This document shows positions 7,740 to 16,577 of a stretch of DNA of 64,000 nucleotides, one piece after another. The position numbers and the translations under genes were made by a program. Source of the stretch: Flavisolibacter longurius (GTDB lineage: Bacteria; Bacteroidota; Bacteroidia; Chitinophagales; Chitinophagaceae). Position 1 is the first letter of the stretch; every line of letters begins with the position of its first letter. The notes below the pieces were generated by a model that made no database searches, had not been told where the DNA came from, and saw only the letters and a list, made by a program, of their open reading frames with translations. Where the stretch lies: the NCBI GenBank assembly GCA_014163555.1, contig JACJGO010000012.1, positions 1-64,000 on the forward strand, written 5' to 3'.

Positions 7740-10175
7740 ATGCGGAACAAACAAAACCAACAAGCAAAACCTTTTGAGAAAACCCTGACATCAAAAACAA
7801 CCGGGGCCGCCCGTTTTCACTCGCTGCTGGCAGGCGTGATCGGGGCGGCTTTTTTTATTGCGGGAATGGTCACTACCGTCAACGCACAAACGGGAATTCC
7901 GGTACAACAAGTGAGAGGGACAGTGCTGGATGGCGTGCTGCAAACACCGGTGGCCGGTGCAACCGTTTCCCTGCCTGCCCTAAAGAAAACCGTGATCACC
8001 GACGGGAATGGAAGCTTTCGTTTTACAGGCGTGCCGGTAGGCACTGTGCAAGTACAAATCACCAGTATCGGCTACAAGGAAGCCGTATTGGACAACATCA
8101 CGGTAAATGCCGGCAAGGAAACGGTATTGACGGTTGCGATGGAGACGGCGTTTCGCACCAGTGATGCCATTGTGGTAAAAGCGGAAAGCAAAAAGAACAA
8201 ACCGCTGAACGAGATGAGCGCCGTCAGTGCCCGTGCCTTTACCGTGGAGGAAACGCAGAAATATGCGGCTGCCGTCAACGATCCCTCCCGCATGGCCATG
8301 GCCTTTCCGGGTGTGGTATCCACCGATGATGGCAATAACAACATTGCCATCCGCGGCAATTCACCCACCGGGCTGCTGTGGCGGATGGAAGGCATTGACA
8401 TTCCCAATCCCAACCATTTTGGCAGCACGGGCAGCAGTGGGGGTGGTATCTCCATTCTGAGTACACAATTGCTGGCCAACTCCGATTTCGTCACCGGTGC
8501 CTTTGCGTCGGAATACGGCAATGCACTGAGCGGTGTGTTTGACCTGAAGCTGCGGAGGGGAAACAGCGAGAAAAAAGAATATGCCCTGCAGGCCGGTGTG
8601 CTCGGGCTGAATGCGGCAGCAGAAGGACCGATCATGCCCTTTTACAAAGGATCCTACCTGGTCAACTACCGCTACTCCACCTTGCAGTTGCTGAGCAAGA
8701 TAGGGGTGCCGGTGCAGGGCGCCACCAATTTCCAGGACCTGTCGTACAACATTTACCTGCCCACCAACCGCTTTGGCACCTTTACCCTTTTTGGCTTTGG
8801 CGGTTTAAGTTCACAGGACGACAAGCCCGAATTTGATTCTTCAAAATGGGAGAGTCGTTCCGAGCGGTACACGGGACAGTTTGTTTCCAACACCGGTGTG
8901 GCCGGAATCACCCATTCGATCATGGTAGGCTCCAAAACAAACCTGCGTTCGGCTCTGGCTTATTCGTACAACAAGATCGAAGATCACTACCGGTTTATCA
9001 ACGATGACCTTTCGCTACGCGATGATTATATCGATGGATTCAAAACGCGTAAATGGACCTTTACCACCACGGTCCATCACAAGTTCTCCAGCCGCAGCAC
9101 CCTGCGGGCCGGAACCATCCTTACCCGGATCGGGTTAAACTACTTCCAGCGTTCAAAAGAAAACGAAGCCGCGCCGATGGTGGAGGTGATCAATACTACC
9201 GGGAACACACACACGGTGCAGGGCTTTGGCCAATGGCAATACAAGCTCACCCCGGCCCTCACGGTGAGCGCCGGCCTGCATTACCTGCAATTGCTGTATA
9301 ACCGTTCGGCTTCCCTGGAGAAAAGAGCGTCGGCAAGATGGCAGCTAAGCCGCAGGAACAGCCTCTCCGCGGGGTATGGGGAGCACAGCCAGGTACAGCC
9401 CCTGGGTGTCTATTTCGCAAAAGTGAAAGGCGCTGATGGCACGGTCCATACTCCCAACAAAGACCTGCGGCTTACCAAAGCGAGGCATTATGTGCTTTCC
9501 TGGCAACACTTCGTTCATTCCAAACTGGCGCTGAAAGCGGAGGCCTATTACCAGCAACTGCACGGGGTGCCGGTGAGCATTTACGACACGTCGACTCTCT
9601 CGACGCTGAATATCGCCAGCGAATACGTGACCGACCCGCTGGTGAATAAAGGCTCGGGAAGAAATTATGGTTTGGAGTTGTCGCTGGAGCGCTATTTAGA
9701 CCGGCAGTTTTATTATACCATCAGTACCTCGATCTACCAGTCCAAATACAAGGCGCTGGATGGCGTGGAACGCAACACACGGTTCAACGGCAACTACGCG
9801 GTGAATGCGGTGGCAGGGAAAGAATTTGTAACGGCGGATGGACGACGAACGTTTGGTGTCAACATCCGCACGACCTACGCCGGCGGATTGCGTACCACAC
9901 CGATTGACCTTGTGAGGTCACAGGAGGTGGGCTATGCCGTGCTGCGGGAAAAGGATGCCTACACGCAACAAAACCCGGCCTATTTCCGCACCGATCTGCG
10001 GCTAAGCCTGAAGTGGAACCGCCGGCGCCTGACCAGCACCCTTTCGCTGGATATCCAGAACGTCTCCAACCGCCAAAACATCTATGGACAATTCTTCGAT
10101 TCGGACAAAGGCGACATCGTCACCAGCTACCAATCCGGGCTGATCCCCGTGCTTAATTACAAGGTAGAGTTTTGA
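7740..10175 (+). CDS. TonB-dependent outer-membrane receptor
   Basis: This 811-aa receptor for energised import of an unknown ligand has a long N-terminus with a signal peptide ending TTVNAQ (about residue 50). A carboxypeptidase-regulatory-like domain lies at about 57-145 (GTVLDGVLQTPVAGATVSLP), a plug at about 165-280 (DPSRMAMAFPGV, IRGNSPTGLLWRMEGIDIPN), and the barrel ends in the aromatic YKVEF. No STN domain is present, although a FecI/FecR pair sits in the same cluster; the STN domain is on the separate upstream protein. Sequence alone does not identify the ligand. Confidence 0.88.
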   Translation: MRNKQNQQAKPFEKTLTSKTTGAARFHSLLAGVIGAAFFIAGMVTTVNAQTGIPVQQVRGTVLDGVLQTPVAGATVSLPALKKTVITDGNGSFRFTGVPVGTVQVQITSIGYKEAVLDNITVNAGKETVLTVAMETAFRTSDAIVVKAESKKNKPLNEMSAVSARAFTVEETQKYAAAVNDPSRMAMAFPGVVSTDDGNNNIAIRGNSPTGLLWRMEGIDIPNPNHFGSTGSSGGGISILSTQLLANSDFVTGAFASEYGNALSGVFDLKLRRGNSEKKEYALQAGVLGLNAAAEGPIMPFYKGSYLVNYRYSTLQLLSKIGVPVQGATNFQDLSYNIYLPTNRFGTFTLFGFGGLSSQDDKPEFDSSKWESRSERYTGQFVSNTGVAGITHSIMVGSKTNLRSALAYSYNKIEDHYRFINDDLSLRDDYIDGFKTRKWTFTTTVHHKFSSRSTLRAGTILTRIGLNYFQRSKENEAAPMVEVINTTGNTHTVQGFGQWQYKLTPALTVSAGLHYLQLLYNRSASLEKRASARWQLSRRNSLSAGYGEHSQVQPLGVYFAKVKGADGTVHTPNKDLRLTKARHYVLSWQHFVHSKLALKAEAYYQQLHGVPVSIYDTSTLSTLNIASEYVTDPLVNKGSGRNYGLELSLERYLDRQFYYTISTSIYQSKYKALDGVERNTRFNGNYAVNAVAGKEFVTADGRRTFGVNIRTTYAGGLRTTPIDLVRSQEVGYAVLREKDAYTQQNPAYFRTDLRLSLKWNRRRLTSTLSLDIQNVSNRQNIYGQFFDSDKGDIVTSYQSGLIPVLNYKVEF

Positions 10176-10207
10176 AGCAATAGGCAATCGGCAATTTGCA
10201 ATAGGCA
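10176..10207. repeat. Period-7 degenerate repeat after the receptor gene
   Basis: About five heptamers of the form aGCAAT/AGGCAAT/CGGCAAT/TTGCAAT/AGGCAAA begin almost at the stop codon. No inverted partner is seen. Confidence 0.6.
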
Positions 10208-10284
10208 AAGGAACCTGACAGCTTAAAAAATTTTGAAACAAGAAACTATGTCCTAGAAACCAGTTTAAAACAGTCATAAAAAAC

Positions 10285-10362
10285 CAACTCACTCATGAGT
10301 AATGAGTGGTCAATGAAAAAAAACGACTACCACTCACCACTCACCATTCACCATTCACAAAA
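10285..10362. repeat. Period-7 repeat forming an imperfect hairpin
   Basis: The left arm has units TGAGTAA, TGAGTGG, TCAATGA. The right arm has four units of CCACTCA/CCATTCA. The reverse complement of the right arm matches the left arm in 7-nt register, with about 20 nt of A-rich loop. It lies between the receptor and GIN genes. Confidence 0.6.
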
Positions 10363-10374
10363 TCAATCTAAAAA

Positions 10375-11085
10375 ATGAAAAAGATCAGTGTACTTATCGT
10401 TACCGCATTTTCCCTCTTCCTGTTTTCCTGCCGCAAAACAACCGGCGAAGGACCTGTTGTCAACGAAACCAGGTCTGTGGCGGCGTTCACCGGCATCGAC
10501 CAACGGGTAAGCGCAAGTGTTTATTATACCCAGTCGCCGGACATCAGGGTGGAGGTCAGTGCCCAGCGGAACATCCTGGATATTTTGCAAACCTATGTGT
10601 CCAATAACAAATTGGTGATCAAATTCAAAGATGACGTCCGCGTACATTCCCACGAAACCATCCGGGTGGATGTGTGGGCGCCGGCCGTGAACAGCCTGCG
10701 CATCAGCGGTTCCGGCAATCTCTATGTCAATGGGCCCTTTGCACCGGGCACGCTGGAGATGGACATCAGCGGCTCGGGTGATATGGTCCTGGCGGAATTG
10801 AACACCGGTTATCTCGACGCCAACATCAGCGGCAGTGGCAATATCCGCGTTTCGCAGGGAACAGCCACCGAGGAAAGGCTAAAGATCAGCGGTAGCGGCA
10901 ACCTGGCCCTGGAGAATGTGACGGCGGCACGGGTTACTACTACCACCAGTGGCTCGGGCACTACCCGGGTCACCGCCACCCAATCGCTGAACGTAACCAT
11001 TTCCGGCAGCGGCAGTGTTTTCTACCGGGGAGCACCGCAAATCAATCTCTCGGTTTCCGGCTCAGGAAAGGTGCACCCCCTTTAA
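10375..11085 (+). CDS. GIN-domain (DUF2807) lipoprotein
   Basis: This 236-aa protein has a lipoprotein signal (LFLFSC, Cys19) followed by a DUF2807/GIN domain. These proteins are predicted beta-helices on the cell surface or in the periplasm, with no firmly known biochemical role. The domain carries seven SGSG turns (ISGSGN, DISGSGD, NISGSGN, KISGSGN, TTSGSGT, TISGSGS, SVSGSGK) at roughly 20-residue spacing, as expected for stacked coils. It follows the TonB receptor after a 200-bp repeat-bearing gap and ends at a strong terminator, so it may be the last gene of the sigma-controlled unit. Confidence 0.87.
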   Translation: MKKISVLIVTAFSLFLFSCRKTTGEGPVVNETRSVAAFTGIDQRVSASVYYTQSPDIRVEVSAQRNILDILQTYVSNNKLVIKFKDDVRVHSHETIRVDVWAPAVNSLRISGSGNLYVNGPFAPGTLEMDISGSGDMVLAELNTGYLDANISGSGNIRVSQGTATEERLKISGSGNLALENVTAARVTTTTSGSGTTRVTATQSLNVTISGSGSVFYRGAPQINLSVSGSGKVHPL

Positions 11086-11116
11086 GCAAGCGTTTTTTCT
11101 ATTTCCAATTCGAACC

Positions 11117-11143
11117 GACCCGCAGTTCCCTGCGGGTCTTTTT
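11117..11143 (+). terminator. Rho-independent terminator
   Basis: A perfect 9-bp stem GACCCGCAG/CTGCGGGTC (11117-11125 with 11130-11138) has a TTCC loop and is followed by TTTTT, 31 bp after the GIN-protein stop. Confidence 0.88.
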
Positions 11144-11215
11144 ATCGTTTGTTGGCTGCAGGGTATCTTGTGCAGCGTTCGGTAGCCGTGGGCTGTCAAC
11201 TTTGAAACCTGGTTT

Positions 11216-11590
11216 ATGAAAATAGGGCCCTGCCTGCTTTTATTACTCGCTGTATCGTGTACAAAACAAGACCTCGAGTCGAATTGCAGCACCCTGAAAG
11301 AAGGGATAACCGGCAATGATGTCGCCAGGGTAAAGCTTTCCATTTCCCGGTTTATTGCTGCCTTGCCTAATAAAAAGCATACAAACGAAAACCTACTGGC
11401 AATGACGCAAAAAATAGAAGCGGGTTGTTCGGTTATCGTTGATGCCGTTTGTTTTAGCTGCATCTATACCCTTCCAGCCCAAAGTGAGATTTCGGTATCA
11501 TTTTCTTTAAGTGGAACAACGGTGAGGAAAGTGATTGATATTTCAGAAACGGATGCAAAGGAAATGAGGTTTGTAAACATGCATGATTGA
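11216..11590 (+). CDS. Small hypothetical lipoprotein
   Basis: This 124-aa protein has a short lipoprotein signal (LLLLLAVSC, Cys15). The mature part has further cysteines (ESNC, AGCS, DAVCFSC) that could form disulfides. The C-terminal half looks beta-rich (SEISVSFSLSGTTVRKVIDI). I do not recognise a family. It stands alone after a terminator, and the next gene starts 120 bp further on. Confidence 0.6.
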   Translation: MKIGPCLLLLLAVSCTKQDLESNCSTLKEGITGNDVARVKLSISRFIAALPNKKHTNENLLAMTQKIEAGCSVIVDAVCFSCIYTLPAQSEISVSFSLSGTTVRKVIDISETDAKEMRFVNMHD

Positions 11591-11709
11591 TGAATGGCGA
11601 AGACGCATCGTAAGACAACATGTAAAACTTTAGTGCCATTGCTGATGTTTCAATGGCGATGGCTTGCACCAGTAATAAAAAGAACAATCGTCAGTTAATA
11701 ATAAAGCAC

Positions 11710-12162
11710 ATGGATCTGAAAACAGAGATGCAACTTCTGCAGGCAAATGACCTGGAAAAACTGGATAGCCTGATTTCCGTTTTTGAGACCGTCTTTGAAA
11801 TGAAAGATTTCCGGCGGCCAGGTACTGCGCATTTGCAGGCCCTGCTCAAAAAAGAAACCTTTTTTGCCGTAGTAGCCCTGTACGAAGGCAAGATCGTTGC
11901 CGGGTTGACCGTGTATGTGCTCGATCAGTATTATTCCGAAAAGCCGCTGGCCTATCTCTACGACCTGGCCGTTTTGCCCCATTACCAGCGCAGGGGTTTG
12001 GGCAAATCTCTCATAGCCTTCACCAGAGAGCTTTGCAGGCTGAAAGGATTTGAAGAACTGTTTGTGCAAGCAGATGTACCCGACCAGTATGCGCTCGACT
12101 TCTACCGGTCCACAAGACCCACCAACGAAGAAGAGGTGATTCACTTTTACTACACCTTGTAA
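11710..12162 (+). CDS. AAC(3)-I-like GNAT acetyltransferase
   Basis: This 150-aa GNAT enzyme transfers acetyl from acetyl-CoA to an amine. The order of motifs follows the aminoglycoside 3-N-acetyltransferase I group: an N-terminal SLISVFETVFE helix, FFAVVALYEGKIVAGLTVYVL, LYDLAVLPHYQRRGLGKSLI (acetyl-CoA loop QRRGLG), then LFVQADVPDQYALDFYRS and EEVIHFYY at the C-terminus. The frame is open from 11653, but the ATG at 11710 matches the family N-terminus. The family match is good; whether it acts on aminoglycosides cannot be told, because the group includes chromosomal enzymes with other substrates. Confidence 0.8.
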   Translation: MDLKTEMQLLQANDLEKLDSLISVFETVFEMKDFRRPGTAHLQALLKKETFFAVVALYEGKIVAGLTVYVLDQYYSEKPLAYLYDLAVLPHYQRRGLGKSLIAFTRELCRLKGFEELFVQADVPDQYALDFYRSTRPTNEEEVIHFYYTL

Positions 12163-12335
12163 ATTCGATTTCCTGCTGAATAGCCTGTTTCGCTGCTAAT
12201 GGTGTCCCGGCAGCCCTGTTCGACAACCGGAACACCACAGGAAGGTGGACCTGTAAATAGTGGGAACTTGCAACTACAACAAAAGCATGCAATTTGGCAG
12301 GTACATGCCACTCTTCTTACAAGCACTTTGCTGCC

Positions 12336-12869
12336 CTACTTCTTTCGCCGGTAATGCAACTGCGTAAGCCCGGTGTCAAACGTTTTTGTGCCCAGGAGTT
12401 CCAGCACCTGTTCGGGACGGCCATCTTTAAAGAGCCGGGTGCCGGCCCCCACCAGCACAGGAATAACGGAAATGATCATTTCGTCAACAAGATCATTTTT
12501 CAGGAGTTCATTAATGACCTCCGCTCCGCCATCGCAGTAGATGTTTTTTCCTTCGCTGCTTTTGAGTTGTTGCACCAGTTGGGCAAGATCACCGGTGTAA
12601 AACCGCGTTTTGCCTACGGAGGGCCGCTGCGTCCGGGTAATCACATACACGGCCCTTTCCCCGTTATCGTAATGCGAGGGGCCGATCTCCCGCATCACCC
12701 AATCGTAGGTTTTACGGCCAAGGATAATGGTGTCGATCGTTGACGTGAAGGCTGCATAGCCATAATCCTCGCCTTCTTTTTCTACGGTTTTCAGGAAGCT
12801 GAGATCATCATTCGGTTTTGCGATATAGCCATCCAGGCTGATGGCAATAAAAAGAGACAATGTGCGCAT
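12336..12869 (-). CDS. Dihydrofolate reductase-like protein (RibD C-terminal domain)
   Basis: This 177-aa protein of the RibD-C/DHFR-like fold is an NADPH-binding reductase of unknown substrate. Visible features are the N-terminal SLFIAISLDGYIA, the ILGRKTYDWV nucleotide-loop motif, IYCDGGAEVINELL and the closing LVDEMIISVIPVLVGAGTRLF block. All are standard for the family, and the length is normal. The ATG at 12869 is used because it begins directly before the first strand. It converges on the acetyltransferase gene without an obvious terminator. A second member of the family is encoded at 17272-17844. Confidence 0.85.
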   Translation of the reverse strand: MRTLSLFIAISLDGYIAKPNDDLSFLKTVEKEGEDYGYAAFTSTIDTIILGRKTYDWVMREIGPSHYDNGERAVYVITRTQRPSVGKTRFYTGDLAQLVQQLKSSEGKNIYCDGGAEVINELLKNDLVDEMIISVIPVLVGAGTRLFKDGRPEQVLELLGTKTFDTGLTQLHYRRKK

Positions 12870-13218
12870 CGTATATTTATTGTTTTGTTTTATCAATTTC
12901 TTTTACAGTCCTGTTAAGCAGTATTTGATATGCTCTCAGGCTGTATTGCTGTAAAAGGTTCTAGTTGTTAGAGCCGCATCGTGCCTGTCCAAGTTTGGTA
13001 CTATCGATTTTTACCCTATGCCATTCGGTATTCATTTTCCTGTAAATTGTTGTTCCTATCCATCCGGTTGCACCTGCAAGAATATTCCTCCGACTATTTT
13101 CAACGGAAGTAGACCCAAAACTAAAATGGGGTTATGACAACAGTATGTCAGGAGTGCATCAGGCAACGAAAGAATTTTTTCTTCTAGGGGGGTGCGTAGT
13201 TTCTTCTCTAGGAGTGGT
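12870..13218. other. Intergenic region upstream of the reductase gene
   Basis: This is the likely promoter side of the minus-strand reductase gene and of the short secreted frame that follows. The imperfect direct repeat TTCTTCTAGG / TTCTTCTCTAGG occurs near 13178 and 13201. Nothing else is recognisable. Confidence 0.4.
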
Positions 13219-13332
13219 ATGAGACAGATGCAACGACAAAACGTACTGCAGGTTATTTGTATCAGCAGGCTTTTCCTATTTTTAACGATGGGTGCAATTG
13301 CTGCACAAACACCAAGTGAAACACGGGGTTAG
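13219..13332 (+). pseudogene. Orphan signal peptide: start of a truncated secreted protein
   Basis: A 37-codon frame preceded by AGGAG (7 nt before the ATG) encodes a basic N-terminus, a hydrophobic core (LFLFLTMGAIA) and a typical Bacteroidota cleavage site (AAQT), then stops after nine more residues. This is a complete export signal with almost no mature protein. No continuation in another frame is obvious before the next gene at 13405. It is best read as the remnant of a deleted gene; a tiny secreted peptide is possible. Confidence 0.5.
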
Positions 13333-13404
13333 CAGAGGAGCATACTGGAAAGCAAGGCCTCACTACGCTGATAAACCCTGTCCGCAATTCAATGATCTAC
13401 AGAA

Positions 13405-13887
13405 ATGCAAACATTTAAAGCCAGGTTAGAAATTATAGGCATCAACCCATTTGTTTTTGTGCCTGCATCTATACTTGAAGAAATATTTCGCAAGGCGGGA
13501 AAGGACAAGGGGTGCATCCCTGTTTCTGGTACCGTAAACGGCAAGGCATACACCCAAACCCTGGTAAAGTACAAAGGCGACTGGAGGCTTTACATCAACA
13601 CCACAATGCTTCCGGCTTCGCCGAAGCGCATTGGTGAGGTCATTGCGGTGGAAATTGATCTTGATACCAAAGACCGAACACTAAAACCGCATCCCAGACT
13701 GCTGCAGGCATTGGAGGAAAACAGGGACGCCAGGAATGTATTTAACTGCCTTGCCCCTTCCAGGCAAAAAGAAATTATCCGCTACATTTCCCTGTTAAAA
13801 ACTGAGGAGAGCATCACAAAAAATGTACAAAAGGCCATTGGCTTTTTAACAGGAAAGCACCGGTTTATCGGGCGGGACAAACCTTGA
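13405..13887 (+). CDS. DUF1905/YdeI-like protein
   Basis: This 160-aa protein has an N-terminal DUF1905 beta-barrel-like domain (about residues 1-90: FKARLEIIG, IPVSGTVNGKAYTQTLV, VEIDLDTKDRT). A C-terminal YdeI/OmpD-associated helical region follows (about 95-155: LEENRDARNVFNCLAPSRQKEIIRYISLLKT). The pair occurs in many soil bacteria. YdeI has been linked to bacteriocin or peptide protection, but the biochemical role is not settled. It stands as a single gene. Confidence 0.8.
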   Translation: MQTFKARLEIIGINPFVFVPASILEEIFRKAGKDKGCIPVSGTVNGKAYTQTLVKYKGDWRLYINTTMLPASPKRIGEVIAVEIDLDTKDRTLKPHPRLLQALEENRDARNVFNCLAPSRQKEIIRYISLLKTEESITKNVQKAIGFLTGKHRFIGRDKP

Positions 13888-14202
13888 TGTGGTGAACTGT
13901 TTTGAGCTGTTGGGTTGTTGCGGCTATGTTGTGCGATGTCGCACCATAGAACTTCAAACGTATAATCCTGTCAGGATAAATCGCCTTCTATCGGGGTACA
14001 ACTGCAGGCAAATACGACAAACATGATATGCCGATGCCGGAGAGAAAGTCCAGCCCAAAAGACAAGTTTTTAGTTTCTTGAATAGAGGCCCGTGGAAAAT
14101 AAATTTGCGGGTGAAAAGCAATGTATTTTAGCGTATGTACCTGGCTGTGAGCAATGCTGATACTGCAGCGAAACACCAGTATTTAACAAACACGTTTAAG
14201 GA
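13888..14202. other. Intergenic region, nothing identified
   Basis: A 6-bp inverted repeat (GTGCGA/TCGCAC, near 13930) is too small to call. No ORF or promoter match is convincing. Confidence 0.4.
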
Positions 14203-14826
14203 ATGAAAAATAGTGAGCTGCTTGAAGAAATAAAAAGACTAAAGGCGATTGCTGATGTAGGCTTGCTTTATTGCAAAAACGAGTACGACAAAGAACGGTA
14301 TACGGCCCTGAAGGACATGAGTTACCGACTCATGAGTGGTGTCAGTGGGCATGACATGAAAACGGTGAAAGCCATTTTCCCCCCTGTTACCGATTACCCG
14401 ACTGCAAAGGTTGATATCAGAGGTTTCGTGCTTTCACCGGAAAGAAAAATCCTGCTCGTTCAGGAAAGCATTGACGGCAAATGGTCGTTGCCGGGGGGGT
14501 GGGCCGATGTCGGCTACAGCCCAAAGGAGACGGTTGTCAAAGAGTGTAAGGAAGAAACAGGACTCGACGTTCGGGTCAAAGCGCTAATGGCCGTTTTCGA
14601 CAAACGGTTGCATGCCCATCCGCCCCAACCTTTTTATGTCTATAAAATGGTCTTTTATTGCGAGCCGGCTTCTTGGGAGCTTGCAAAAGGGTTTGATGTG
14701 CTGGATGTTGAATATTTCACCATCAACAACCTTCCGGAACTTTCAGAAGACAGGATTTTGAAAAGTCAGATTGAACTGGTGTATCAGAAAGTGATATCTT
14801 CTGATTTTCAACCCTATGTTGACTAG
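14203..14826 (+). CDS. NUDIX hydrolase with N-terminal NUDIX_N domain
   Basis: This 207-aa protein has a helical N-terminal domain (about residues 1-60) of the type found before NUDIX domains in ADP-ribose/nucleotide-sugar pyrophosphatases. The NUDIX fold starts at KVDIRGFVL. The NUDIX box is LPGGWADVGYSP...KECKEETGL (about residues 98-125), with the metal-binding KEcKEE glutamates intact. It probably cleaves a nucleoside diphosphate linked to another moiety. It is a single gene. Confidence 0.88.
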   Translation: MKNSELLEEIKRLKAIADVGLLYCKNEYDKERYTALKDMSYRLMSGVSGHDMKTVKAIFPPVTDYPTAKVDIRGFVLSPERKILLVQESIDGKWSLPGGWADVGYSPKETVVKECKEETGLDVRVKALMAVFDKRLHAHPPQPFYVYKMVFYCEPASWELAKGFDVLDVEYFTINNLPELSEDRILKSQIELVYQKVISSDFQPYVD

Positions 14827-14966
14827 GGAGTACTGGCCGGTAAAAGAATGGCAGAGCCTGTTTTGTGAAAACCTACGTCGCAACACCAAAAAAAAAGATA
14901 GGAGGAGGGTTACTTTTTTGCGGTCGAAGTATTAATAACAGTACTTAAACATATAAACAAGAAATC

Positions 14967-15206
14967 ATGAAAAAAGCATTATTCGTTTTTGTTGTAGCGG
15001 CTGGTATGATCGCTTGCGACAATGCTGCTGACGCAGAAGCCCGTGCTAAGGATTCGTTGGATTCCATCGCCAATGCCAGAAAGGATGTAATTGACTCTTC
15101 TGCAGAGCAGCGCAAGGATATTATCGATTCCACAACAGAAAATAAAAAGGCAGCGCTTGACAGCATTGATTCCCTGGAAAACAAGGCTGATTCTGTAACG
15201 CGTTAA
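14967..15206 (+). CDS. Small lipoprotein with 11-residue helical repeats
   Basis: This 79-aa protein has a lipoprotein signal (VVAAGMIAC, Cys17). The mature 62 residues are almost entirely charged or polar and align in 11-residue steps: RKDVIDSSAEQ, RKDIIDSTTEN, KKAALDSIDSL. Hendecad repeats favour a long right-handed coiled coil, as in small periplasmic or outer-membrane tether lipoproteins. No family name is certain. It has its own strong terminator 39 bp downstream and likely is an abundant monocistronic message. Confidence 0.75.
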   Translation: MKKALFVFVVAAGMIACDNAADAEARAKDSLDSIANARKDVIDSSAEQRKDIIDSTTENKKAALDSIDSLENKADSVTR

Positions 15207-15244
15207 GCAGCGTTCTCCGGACAGGAAATATTGTAATGTTGAAC

Positions 15245-15280
15245 AAAAGCAGGTATTTTGAAAAGAGTACCTGCTTTTTT
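15245..15280 (+). terminator. Rho-independent terminator
   Basis: An 11-bp stem AAAAGCAGGTA/TACCTGCTTTT with a 12-nt loop continues into further T residues. It lies downstream of the small lipoprotein gene. Confidence 0.88.
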
Positions 15281-15382
15281 GTTTTTAGGAAAGAAAAGTT
15301 TTTAAAGCTAACACTGTGAAATCTCTATACAGTCAAATGAGTCTGTTTGTTTTCAGCAAATGATCCCAGCACTGATGGTCTA

Positions 15383-16219
15383 TCAGTAATAGGTATAAAC
15401 GGCCTCTTGTGTTTGATTGAGATGGGGATGATTCGGATAAGTCAGGGTGGTGACTGTTTTATTGATCCGGTGGTTGCTGATGGCATAAACCGTTTCCGTT
15501 ACCTGTTTTACCTGCTCCGTGTCCGTTCCGGTTTTTATCAGCTTGGTAACTTTTGCCGGTAACCGGTCAAGCTGGCTGAGAAGCGGTTAATTATACAAGC
15601 TGTAGTGTTCGCTGATCGAGGCACTGATAAAATGTGCGTAATCAAATTGAACGCGGTCCGACCAGGCATCTATCTGGCGGATAATGATGCTGGTTCCCGA
15701 TACGGTTTCCATCTTTACAAGAGAACCCGCTGCGTTATAGTGGTAAGTGGTGGTTTCCTGGAGTTGCTTGCCGGCTTGGTTCAGCCGGTAATACCGCAGT
15801 GCCTGCAGACGGTTGTTTGCATCATAGGCATATTCCAGGGTATACGAAACGTTGAACTGACCCTGCCGGCTTGTATTGCGGATGGCCGTAAGGCGGCCTT
15901 TGTCATCATAAACATATTGGTTTGTATAGAGCGACCGGTCATCATAAACTTCCACCAACCGTCCTTCGTTCCAGGTATAAATAATTTGCCCGGCGGCACT
16001 TCCTAGGGCAAATGTGATGTGCGATACGGTGCTGTCCGGGTTGTAATGCATGAGCGATTGCATGCCATTGTCCCAGGCTATGGATTTCAGGAGATGACGG
16101 GGTAGATCGTTTTTGGGATCAGGGTTGGGTATAGGATTGTCCTTTTCTTTCTGGCAGGCAGTCAGGGCAAACAGAATAACGAAGAGGGGTGTCAGAAAAT
16201 GCCTGGTGAAGGAAGTCAT
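15383..16219 (-). pseudogene. YD-repeat-like lipoprotein interrupted by an in-frame stop
   Basis: From the ATG at 16219 the frame encodes a lipoprotein signal (FALTAC) and beta-hairpin YD-type repeats (YTWNEGRLVEVYDD, YVYDDKGRLTAI, YAYDANNRLQAL, YHYNAAGSLVKM). It stops at TAA (15589-15587) after EHYSLYN. The same frame continues without interruption for 67 codons (PLLSQLDRLPAKVTKLIK..., ending AVYTYY) to TGA at 15385-15383, with the same repeat character. A one-base change from a sense codon explains this. Either the gene is a recent pseudogene or it makes a 210-aa truncated product. Homologues in the phylum are surface lipoproteins of unknown function. Confidence 0.78.
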
Positions 16220-16577
16220 GGTTCCGAAGAGTAAGGTTTAGTTTACTGGTTGCCGTTAGTCGGGGGTGTGCAGCGAAAATAAAGAAAACCAAAAACGGCT
16301 TTTCCCATCATGTACCGGTTGTTTTTATCCTTTTATGAATGGCCGATTTTGGGGATGAATTGAAATTTCGTTTTTAGAGAGATGTATCTGTAAAATTCAG
16401 GTTGCCCGTGAATGGGCTGGGGATTATCTTCAGGGAACAATAAAACAGGCCTTAAAGATTACAAGGATGGCTGCTCCCTAAAATTTTACACGGTGTGCAA
16501 CCGTTAGGATAGAATAGGTTGAGCGCAGCCAGGTAAAGCTTCAGTGTATGTGCCTGTTTTTAAAAGGATAAAAATTT
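16220..16577. other. Intergenic region between divergent genes
   Basis: It should contain promoters for the minus-strand lipoprotein gene and the plus-strand VOC gene. No clear motif, repeat or small ORF is seen. Confidence 0.4.
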
